Origin: Marisa cornuarietis
Taxonomy: Eukaryota; Mollusca; Gastropoda; Architaenioglossa; Ampullariidae
Direction: 5' to 3'
Assembly: GCA_004794655.1 (NCBI GenBank)
Contig: SMMW01000619.1
Location: forward strand, 248,001 to 312,000
DNA: 64,000 bases
In this document: in pieces, positions 45,401-57,400 of the stretch
Layout of the letters: each line of letters opens with the position of its first letter
Position numbering within the stretch: the first letter of the stretch is position 1
Made by a program: the position numbers and the translations under genes
Notes under the pieces: model-generated
What the model was told of the DNA's origin: nothing
What the model saw: the letters and a program-made list of their open reading frames with translations, nothing else
The model's database searches: none

Positions 45401-48400
45401 TAGTGTCAAAGATGGCCTGGCATAAAGAAACAACAGCCAATATTAAGGGGTTCTATACGCCACTTCATAATTATGGAGGCATGAAGCTCATGCTTGATTG
45501 CCCTGGGCCAATAAGTTACCCTTGCTTCATAACTATGGCTCCTGGAGAAAAATTTAGAGTAGGAAACAATGGCATTAGGAAAAACAAGATTTCTAATTAA
45601 TGAATGCAGAAGCAAATGGTACATTGCATTCTGCTACATTATGCTTTCACCTTACTTACATAGACTTATCAATACTTGACAATACCTGTACTCACCCTTT
45701 TCCCATCAAAATCTTTCAGAAGCAGCAATGGATGTTTTGTGAAAGCCTTCCATGTCTCTAAAAACATTGGGTTCATGTTGTGACCACTCTATAATTAGAT
45801 TTAAGAAAAAGCAAAAGCACAAAGCTAAAACAGTACTAAAAATGTTTATGGTAATTCATTTTTTTTTAAATTTCAGGCAAGATAAAGTATACTTAGCCTA
45901 TTGGTCAAAGATACAGTGATGTGTAATTCCCTGATAACACGTAGGGCAAACCCCACCTTTGGGCTTACCTAATGAATCAGATATTCCATGCTACTGACTG
46001 ACCACCTTCCGTCTTCACTAATAGATCAGACATTCATGGCCACTTTATGACCATCCATAATGAATCATTTATAGGTCCTGGGTTTCTATCCATAATGAAT
46101 CATTTATAGGCATGGGTGATCATCCCTAATAAATCAGACATTCATTGCCCTGGGTGTCTGTCCCTAAAAGATCAAAAATTCATAGCTACTGGATGACTAT
46201 CCTTAATAAATCAGACATTCATTGCCACTGAGTAAGCATCCCTCATGAGTCAGGCACAGAAGCAAAAGTGTGGCACAGCACAAGATAAGGAGACTGTCCT
46301 TGTAAAGTCATCACCATATGGGCGACAGGGAAAATGACCTACATCAACACACTGAAGGCATCAAAAGACATTGACAATTATCAACTTCATTAATCCCAAT
46401 AATTAATCCCAGCCGAAAATCATTAGACAACTATTCAATCAAGAAAGAAAACAAACTGGCAAAGAAAAAGCAAGGGCTGGTGCCAGAAACTGATGAAGAA
46501 CAGGCTGCTCCAGCCCAGCACACTACATTACAGACTCTTACCAGACAGACAACTAAAACACACCCAGCAACCAGAGACAGTAACAGGTGAAACAGTGTGT
46601 CAGGACTCACAAACCCAGACACATGGGTCATGGGAAATGGACAAACCTGAGAAGCTAACAACAGAGATCATGTGCTTTATGGGTATGAGTACATTACAAA
46701 AATTACAGATAAAAACCTTACACAGAAATAAATACTACTTATAACCTGGTTAAAACCTTGTCTGGACTAATGGCACCAATTCCAAAATAAATGGATGACA
46801 ACCAGAAATGCAAGGTGCTAAATAGCAACAAGAATGAACATTAAAAATAACTTACCAGAAGCTATTGCCATGCAAGAGGTGACCTTAACACTATAACCAA
46901 TACCAGTCTCAGACTATATATTTCCACCAATATACAAATCAAGACATAAACCCCATTAAGGAGGGGAGTAGCTATGCACATTGAAGCTGAATTGATATTC
47001 ATTAAAATAATCCACCAGCTAAGTCAAGAAATGGCATCCCTAACATAAATAAATACAACATGATAACAGTAGATGACATAACAAATGTCTTTTCATCAGC
47101 AAATCTAATCGTGGGCAAAGCAGAGATCTTTATGAACGGGGTACAGCTCGAAGAGGTCAGCAGCTTCAAGTACTTGGGAGCCACCCTCTCCAAGGACAGC
47201 AGCTCCACACCAGACATCCGCATCAGGATCGCAACAGCAACAGCAGCAATGGCTAAACTAGATAGGATCTGGCATAGCCACAAGATAAGGTTCACTACCA
47301 AGTACAGGCTGTACAAATCCCTGGTAGTGCCGATCCTGCTCTACGGATGTGACATGTGGAAACAAGAAAACAGGCATTTGAGAACCTGACTCCGTAAGAC
47401 AAGATGGCCACACTGGCAGGACACCAGGAACCTCTACTATCAACAGTCAAGTGACGTAAGCTGGTCTTCTTTGGTCATGTGACCCGGCACGACACCTTGT
47501 CGAAGATTATCCTTCAAGGTACCTTGGAGGGTGGCCGACACCGCGGTGGTCAGAGAAAGAAGTGACTTACGAACATCAAAGACTGGACTGGTCGTCCTGT
47601 ACAGGACCTGCTGACTGTCGCCCACAATAGACAACAGTGGCGGCCCCTGTCAGCTGCCGCGTCTATCCATGTGATCCCCCAAATGACAGGTGCCGGTCAA
47701 GGGACGACTGACTGACTTGACTGACTGAATCCTGGGAGACTTTAATGCAAGAACTCCACAAAGGAAAAGGAGATGAAAGAGGAAAAATGATAGAAGCAAT
47801 GGATAATGTCTGTTAAATAATGGTCAACCTACCCATATTTGCTGTCAGGCCAATACAGACTCAACTAATGTCTGTTAAATGATGGTCAAACTACTCATGT
47901 TTACTGCCAGGCCACTACAGACTAAACTTTCCTCATAGACCTATCTGTATGAAGTGATTGATTGACCGATCAATTTATTCTAGGGTCATTGCCCTACAGA
48001 AAAAGAGAAAACAAATCAATGGTAAAACAATTTGAAAATAAAAAATAACACTACTCTACAGTAACTGACAAGGGAGGCAAAGGTGCAGTTATATATTTAA
48101 CCATTTAACCAGATATTGCAATCAGTCTAAGCCAACATGACTGTTCCTAGTTTTAAATGTATAAAATAGATATGACAGACTTTTTATACTTTACTGCACT
48201 GTTAATAAAAAAATATTGTCTGTGGTGGTATGTTTGTTTTCAGATCTACCTTATATACAAAACTGCTCTGTTAATAAAAACATTTGCTTATGCATCTTCA
48301 GATTTACCTTAGATATGACACTATACTTCTACTCTTGTACCTCATCTTTATGTTGTCCAATGTGCCTATATGTATTTCACCGTCCATCTATCATTGTCTG

Positions 48401-51400
48401 CGAGGGGAGTGCGATCTTTCTTGGTTGTGATGCTGCACGTTATGTTAACATTATTATTATTATTACACTGTTAATACAAATATTACACAGATTCTTCTCT
48501 TACCGTGTCCCAAATAATAATATTGACATCCAAGCTGAAGGAATTATTGATATGCTGAGAGATGTATAGGTTAACAAAGTCACAGAAATGGTGGTACATG
48601 TTGACAGCTGCAACATAGAGACATGTTCATCCTCAGAAAATATGAACAGAGGAGAAAGCATCTGTAACTCTTAGGCTGGATTAACCATAACCCTTAACTC
48701 TTAGGCTGCCGGACCATGACCCTCACCTTAATGACCAGATACACAGAACTTTCAAACATTTAACAAATTAAAAAAAACTGACATGATAAAAAGACAAACT
48801 AAAATTATAATTAAAGTTTATGGGTACTGGACCAGCTAATGTGTGTCTCTGAGTTCAGATGCCAGTCCTTGCATTACTTGGGTATCCACTTCCTATTTCT
48901 GGAGTGGAGAGAGGTTTGGATCAATCAAGAAGTGCATTTGGTGAACACTGGTCTTGTCTGGTGTAGTATAGACAGCAGTTATCACAGTCTATTCTCAGGA
49001 GCCCTCTCATTGGAAAAAAATGAAATGAAGGGCCATCAAAATAAACACGTTCACTATTTTCCCCGTTTTTTCTTGACTATGTATATATTTGATAGACAGC
49101 AGAATACAGTCCAAAATACTCTTTCAATCACAAGAAACTAAAGATTAGGCACAATCATTTTTCTTCTTCTATTGATAAATCATTTTTTCTTTACCATGAG
49201 TCTGATCAGAGCATTCTAAATTTGCAAACCTATTAATCTTTGTGCCAGTCTCACTGTTGCTATAAGCTGACATCTTTCTGAAGCATTTTTTCGTACAAAG
49301 AGTGTCAGTGTTTGGATGTCGGAGCATGCTTTACATGTACTCATTCAGTAATTCCCACAAATGGGGCTGGTAAACGCATTATTATTTTGCTTTATGCACT
49401 TTCTTTGCATACTCTGATTCACCATCCTCATTTTCCATATTTTAGGTCTACGCATAACTTTTGTGGTGCACTCATAAGAGTTTCAGTCTTTGATGACTCC
49501 AGCTGTCAGTGGTATCTCCTGTTTCATTTTATTGTTTTTGTTTATTTGGGGATCATCCTTCCACCGTGTGTGCTTCACAAATTTACTTCATGGTGTGAAA
49601 TTTGAAGCTGGCTAGATGGATAACACTTGGTCAGTTTGAAAACTATGTAAAGTAAAACATCCCTATCAAGACTTGCTAAACTCCACTAAAACTGAGTCGT
49701 AGCTGAGAGGTCATAGCATAAAGATCGACCTGTCTGCTTTTATTCCAGGACACGACTTCAGGCACTCAAACATTTAAGTTGATTTCTTTAAATGTTGAAA
49801 TAAAGTTCTTAAAACTTATATTGTAATCTTTTTCTTTCAGAATGTTTTTGGTTTTGCTTTTATTTGCTTATTCTGCCATTGTTATGCTTGGCTGAAGATT
49901 TATAGGGGAACTAACTCTTCAGGTAAGAGCAATCGATCAGTCAGTCACAAGACTTTATTTTTTATAAACAGGTAACTTCTGCACAAGGTTGTAAGAGTAC
50001 ATCGCAGGCTAAATAAATGCCCAAGCAGTTCATGTTAACGGAGCATCTGCATATTTAGTAAGAACATTCAAACTAAAGAATAATGATGACAAAGGCTTTA
50101 CAAAAAAAATCCAGTGATTTAAGAGAAAATCAGGTTATGTGGTATTGTATAATTTGTTCTCAAGTCTTGGCTGGGTAGTTGCCAAGAACGTAGATTTTTC
50201 AAAACTGACTCCCAGGTTCTGGCCAGGCTGTTGTAAGAAATTGTAAAAGCTATGAAGAGTAAAACAAATATTTATGTGGAAAATTATACATCAGACAAAG
50301 AGATCTGGAACCTAAATACAATCAAGATCCAAAGAGTGAAGATGGAAACAAAACCTATAAGTTTTGCAGGCTGGGCTGTTACAAGAAATGATAAGTTTTC
50401 TGTGTAACTGTGTTCAAAAATATTTTTGTGTAAAGACCATTTCAGGTACTTGGATTCTTTTAGATCTGCAAGTGCCTTTTTCGGGACTAGATGATTTATG
50501 CATATTTTTTTTTAAATGCTTGCCTATCAGGTATACCTGAGTATCTGCATTATGTGCTTTGTTGCCAACGAGTTAATCCACTCAGAAATAAGATCCTTTG
50601 TGCTCAACGATCGACCCTTCAGAAAAATGTCAGCATGCATACTCAAAACACATACAGAAGGATCCACATGCATAGACAAACAGATGGTATATACTAGGAA
50701 AAAATTTCTAAATTTTCTTCAAATTCTCATAACATAAAAACAGGATAAAAGTAAAACATGACTAACTGGCATCTAGTTTGATGAGATATGTGGGTCTGGA
50801 AATGAAGATATCACATTTTAGATCCACCAGTTCTGTGTAATGCTCCATCTCTGCAGCCCTGGACACATACCATTCCACACAAAAAATACACACACACACA
50901 CACATATGAATGTGTGTCCATATTTATGGATGTACAATCAAGGGTATACTCACAGATGTAAGAACCAACAAAATTCTTGAAACGGCATTTGATAATTCTA
51001 CAATACTCTTTTTCAAAAACTTATCGAATTTTAAGGCAAAAGTCCAAAACTATCTTACACGTTTATATCACCAAAATGATGAGGTTACCTTGCACAGTTA
51101 ATGGCTGGGAAAATTTCCAGGGAAAATAACATGATGGGAAAATGTGTGAGAAATAACATTATGGTATAACCTTGCACAGTTCGTAAAAGGAGAAACATAA
51201 AGATGAAATAACATTATGGTATAAAGTTGATGACGGGTGAAAGTTCAAGGGAAGCAAGCATGATGGAATGTACAGTTAGAGATTAAAAAAAAAAGGGGGA
51301 ATAGCATGATACCCTTACACTGTTGTTGAGTAGAGAAACTTAAAGCAGAAATGGCTAGAAGTCTTCACACAGTTAGTCACTGAGAACACTTCAAAGGAAA

Positions 51401-54400
51401 ATAACAATGAGATGGTGGTAGAGTTGGGAACATTTCAGGGGAGATAACATACAAGCTTCATCATGTGGCAAAAAATTTTAGGAGTGAGAAAACCAAGTAC
51501 AGCTTTATTCTGATACACAGACGTACCAGAAATACAAAAGCTGTATATTAAAATATAGTCATTAGTAGGACCACTGAAACCTGACAAGTATTAGCAAGCC
51601 TGTTGTAATGATGGCTTTGTTTAACAATACAGAAAAAGTGGCATTACCAGGACTGTAGAGGACTTTTGTGATCAAGCTGTGATTGTAGCAGCTCTTTGTC
51701 TAAGTGACAATGTCCCCCAATCTGATTTTTCTTCAAGACATCTTCTCGATATCTGAACACACACATAAACATGTAACAATAATAATATCATTTCTATATT
51801 GCATTTCTTTGCCAAGAGCAAGCTCAATGCTCTTTGACATAATCAGTTGGCCTGACAATCAGTATGTCTCACACATACATAAGTACACACGTAGCACACA
51901 TATTCCTCCACCCACCCACACATGTACACACACATGCACAAAGGGGTGGCAAGTAGTTAAACAGACTCCCACCAGGTACTTACACAGAGTTCCTGGAAAT
52001 GTAAATCTTATGGTTAGATTGAAAGTATCAAACATTGGTTGGTTGGTTGCTGGAGTGTAACATTGTGCTAGCAACTAAGGCTATATCACAGCGAGAGATA
52101 GTGACATTACACTGAAAGGGTAAAAAAAGCAAGACCCCCAGGTGAGATAATACCACAACCACTAACAATATAAACCAGGAAACAGAAATAGGACAATATA
52201 AAAGGGTAAGTAAGGTGTTGAAGAATGTGTATAGTGCCCTAAAAAGTCATCATTAAGCCAAAGGCTGTAAATAAAACCAAAAACTTAAAGCTGGCTGTAA
52301 AGTCCTACCATCCATAAAAAGAAGAAATAGACTTCAACAAAAACAAGTCTCAAAGATGGTACTAATGTGAAGTGATGGTTGCAATGCATAAACTGTCGGT
52401 GGAGTAAACCAACAAGAACAAGTATCCAAGATGGTACCAGTGTGAAATGATTGTGGTAAAGCGTAAGACAAGAGAAAGAAAAGGCATGGCTGCCAAACTT
52501 ATCTGTTATGTGGCACAAGCAAGAGGTCAGATGAGCAGACTATATTTGCTTGTGTTTTACACTGCAGCATCAACAAAGGCCATATCACATTGAAAGATAT
52601 TCACACTCTTTGGAATGGACTAACCAAAAAAACTTTCAGATGATATAGCAGCCACCAAATAAACAATACGAAATAAAAACATAGATGACACAGCAACCAC
52701 CAAATAAACAATACGAAATAAAAACATAGATGACACAGCAGCCACCAAATAGCAGGTCTGGACCATGAGAGGGTGGTCAAAACCACAGGAAACAAGTGCT
52801 GGGAGACCAGACAGCAGGTCTGGACCATGAGAGGGTGGTCAAAACCACAGGAAACAAGTGCTGGGAGAGCAGACTGCCAGACTTGATGAGAGGGGGTTGG
52901 AGACAGGTGGGTCTGGTGTACCAGGGCTGCAGCTTTGAAGGGGCCTGGCCTTGGTCAGTGGATTTTTTCCTTTTTTCCTTCGCCTGTCGAAGATGGTGCC
53001 CAGGTATTTAAAAACAGAAATAATTTCCACCTCCTTTTTGTGGATGACACTCACAGGACTTGGTGGAGAATTCCGATGGAAATCAAAGACAATCTCTTTC
53101 ATCTTACTCACATTAAGTTCTAAGAAACTGTCATCGCACCAGCCAATGAATTCTTCCAAAGCTACACCGTGGGTATCTGCTGGCCCGCTAAGGAGAGAGA
53201 GCAGTGCCGTGTCATCAGAGATATTGACCCTCATGGTTACTGCGACAGCTGAAAATAAACAGAAGCGGGGATAAAACACAGCCTTGAGGTGAGCTGGTGA
53301 ACGCTGTGACTGAGTCGGAAATATTACGTTACTGAATGAAATATAGATATTGACAATCGATTTGTAACCATGTTATTATATGCTGGGAAACTAATATACA
53401 ATTACAAAAGGCCCGGTGAGTTCATCTGTCAATAAACAAAATGTTGCAAGGGTAACAAAATGGCATTAAGTTCCACAGAGAAGATGGAGCAGCCATCTGC
53501 AAGTCAGGCTGTAAAGGTCTGTTGCAGCTGGCAGGACAGAACTGCTGCAGCAGCTACAGGTCCATCACATGGAATTTTGGAGCCATCTGTAAAGAGAGAA
53601 CAGATTCCAAGATAGAAAGGATTTCCTGGAGTTGTTGTTAAAAGATAAGGTCACTGGTGTCACCTTTTTCAAATGTTGTGAGATCAAGATGAAGCTCAAG
53701 AACAGGAAGAGTCTAAGGAGAGGCAGGTGAGGAAGAGGCTCTACCTGTTGAATACTCCAGCAGCCTGTAAATGAGGCATAACATGGAGGGATAATGGCTT
53801 TGGCTCCTTGACACCAATAACATACAGGCAGAGATAGTTATATTGAAAGGGTGACAACTAAGACTCACATGTGACATATTAAACATCACCAACAGTAAAT
53901 AAAAGGAGAATATAAAAGGGTAAGTTTAAAATAGATGTAATGCGGTCTAAACAATCAATAAACCAAAAGCTGTAAATAAAACCAAAACATAACTTCAATG
54001 GTAAAGCACTACCATCTTTAAAAAGGAAAAACTAGCTGCTGCAGAGTGGACCTAAAAACAAAAAATAAAACAAAGAGCCAGCTGTAAAACATTGCTGGGG
54101 GACACTCTGGATGCCAGGACAAGTGATTAAAATAGTAAAGTGTCCCTGACACCAGGGACAAACTGGTGGGGGTTTGTCTTGTAAAAGGTAGGAATGTGTG
54201 TTTAAAAAGCTAATGAGCCTGTGCTCGACTTCCCTTAAAATGTAGCACATTGTCTGCAGTAGGGTGGCAAAAGGCTAGGCACTGAGCCTTCTTCCATGTA
54301 TGCTGAGCACTATCTGGCACTCATCTGTAAAATGTGGGATCTGTGAAGTTTGAGTATAAACCTGAACAATGGTAACATTTTGAAACCTGGAAAAGGTTGG

Positions 54401-57400
54401 TTGTTTGTAACGCCATGCCAGCTACTCAGGCTACATCACGACGAGAAACCTGGAAAAGATGGGGACAGAAATCCATCTGGTTGAATTGGGTTATACCTGA
54501 TAACAGCTTCTTCCCCATCCTTCTGCACAATGAAGACTACAGCATATTTATGCTGGTGTCCGTCTATGGCCTTCATCTGTTGCTGTCTCTCCAAACCTAG
54601 CTATTTAACCTAGGCCAGTCTCGTGGTGGCTCAGTGATAACATTCCAGCTCATGGGTGAGCTCTTTCCCCTTATCACATTGGGGTAGTTGTGAATGTTCC
54701 ACATTCCAATAGTTTTTCCTTCCTTTATCAACTTCATGGTAAGATTAGCTGCAGTATCATATTTTTTTGGCACTCTTAACATCAAGCTTGCTATTGGAGT
54801 GCACAGTCATTGTGTTTGGGTGTAGACCAATCTGGTTTGATATTATGTTAGCCTTGGCTTGTGTTCACTAGTTCATGCTATTTGTGGTGTCAATTATGAA
54901 GGACTAACAATGCCTTTACTTTCTGCACCAGCTGAAAAAATTCGGCCTAAGATGGAACATTCTTGACATGGAGCGGTCAAATCAGACGTCTCAAACTGCG
55001 AAGTAGGCCATCTTTTTTAATTTTTGAATCTATATTTTATAAATGCTCCAACCACTCTGAGAGAGGCTTTTATAAGACCATAACAAAAATTTTCTCTCAT
55101 CCTAGCCAAGGAAAAATGGCCCCACTGCCTTGGGGGAATCTTGGGAAAGATAAAGGCTAAGGGAGTAAACCCCTACAGAAAATCCTGATACTAACACGGC
55201 ATCAGTGGGCGAAGACTCTCCACGACGAGAGTACCGGCCAGGGCCCAGCGCCTACGTGTTCACGACCAGGCCGACAATCGGCTGTGGTTCACTTGGAGAA
55301 GGGATTAGCGCTACCAAGTGTATAAGCTCAATGAAAGGACCATGGATATACGCCAGGTCACCTTCTCACAGAAGGCAATGCTGTACTCAACCGATGGACA
55401 GAATACTGCAAGGACCTGTACAATTACCAGCTGAAGACCGACGCCAACATTCTCCAAAACAACCAGACTAGAGACAGTGAACCTGCAGACATACCAGTCC
55501 TACGGGAAGAGGTCGAAAAAGCTGTACATAGTCTGAAGGGAGGAAAGTCACCAGGCGTTGATAATGTACCAGCTGAGCTGCTCAAGCAGGGTGGGGAAGC
55601 AACTACAAAAGCCCTAACTGTTCTGTGCCAAAGAGTCTGGGAGTGCAAGGAATGGCCCAGAGAATGGACGCAGTCACTAATCATTCCCCTCCCAAAGAAA
55701 GGAAACAGCAAACAGTGTCAGAACTACAGAACCATAAGCCTTATCAGTCACCCAAGTAAAGTCATGCTGAAGGTCATACAGAACCGCATCAGAACCACCG
55801 CAGAAGAGCTGCTAGCAGAAGAACAGGCTGGCTTCAGACCACGTAGAAGCACAGTTGAGCAGATCTTCAACTGTCGTCTTCTTATAGAAAAGCATCTGCA
55901 GCATCAGCGGGACCTTTACCACAACTTCATTGACTTTAAGAAGGCATTTGACAGAGTCTGGCACGAGGGGCTATGGCATGTGATGCGGAAATTCAACATT
56001 GAAGAAGGGCTTGTCCAAGTCGTTGAAGCGCTGTATAACAGCTCAACGAGTACAGTACTGCTCAACAACCAAATAGGAGCTTACTTTCGTACCACAGTAG
56101 GGGTACGTCAAGGATGTCCCCTATCACCCGTGTTGTTTAATATATTCTTGGAGAACATCATGCTTGAAGCTCTTCATGACCACCATACCTCCATTTCAAT
56201 CGGTGGAAGACCAATCTGCAACCTACGCTTTGCAGATGATATGGATCTGTTAGCAGGTACAAACAAGGAACTGCAAGACCTCACCAACAGACTGACAGAC
56301 AGCCCAAACGCATATGGAATGGAGACAAGCACAGAAAAGAGCAAAGTTATGATCAATGGCAACGGCAAAGCAGAGATCTATATGAATGGGGTACAGCTCG
56401 AAGAGGTAAGCAGCTTCAAGTACTTGGGAGCCACTCTCTCCAAGGACGGCAGCTCCACGCAAGATATCCGCATCAGGATCGCAACAGCGACAGCAGCAAT
56501 GGCTAGGCTAGATAGGATCTGGCATAGCCACAAGATAAGGTTCACTACCAAGTACAGGCTATACAAATCCCTGGTAGTGCCGATCCTGCTCTACGGATGC
56601 GACACGTGGACTCTACTCGCCGAAACAGAAAGGAGAATCCAGGCATTCGAGCACAAGTGTCTGAGGAGGCTGCTCCGGATCTCATACAAAGAACACAAAA
56701 CCAACGACTTTGTAAGAAACAAGATTGCCACACTGGTAGGACACCAGGAACCTCTACTATCAACAGTCAAGCGACGTAAGCTGGTCTTCTTTGGCCATGT
56801 AACCCGGCACGACACCTTGTCGAAGACTATCCTTCAAGGCACCTTGGAGGGTAGCCGACGCCGCGGTGGTCAGAGAAAGAACTGGCTTACGAACGTCAAA
56901 GACTGGACTGGTCGTCCTGTACAGGACCTGCTGACTATTGCCCAAAACAGGCAAGAGTGGCGGGCCCTATCAGCTGCCGCGTCTATCCATGTGCTCCCCC
57001 CAACGCCAGGTGCCAGGCAAGGGACGACTGACTGACTGACTGGAACATTCTAGTCCAGTTTTACTGTACTGGGCAGTAATCGAGAGTGTACTGACATTCT
57101 CTGTCACAGTCTGGTGTGGCAGCACCACCCAGAAACATGAAGTTCTACTCCACTGGCTGTGATCTAACCCCTGAAAACACAATCTACACTCAGCAAAGTC
57201 TATGCAGGTTGTACAAGATTGTAGCTGATGCATCTCCCAATGGCCTGTTCTGCCTCATGCCCTCTGGGTTCAGGTATAGGCACATGCAGGTCAGAACTTC
57301 CCCACTGAGAAACAATTTCTATGCCAAAGCAATAGCCTTCCAGAACTCTGTCATAGCTTGTGTCAGGACTAATAATAGTTGAAAGTCTTTTCACAGTCTT

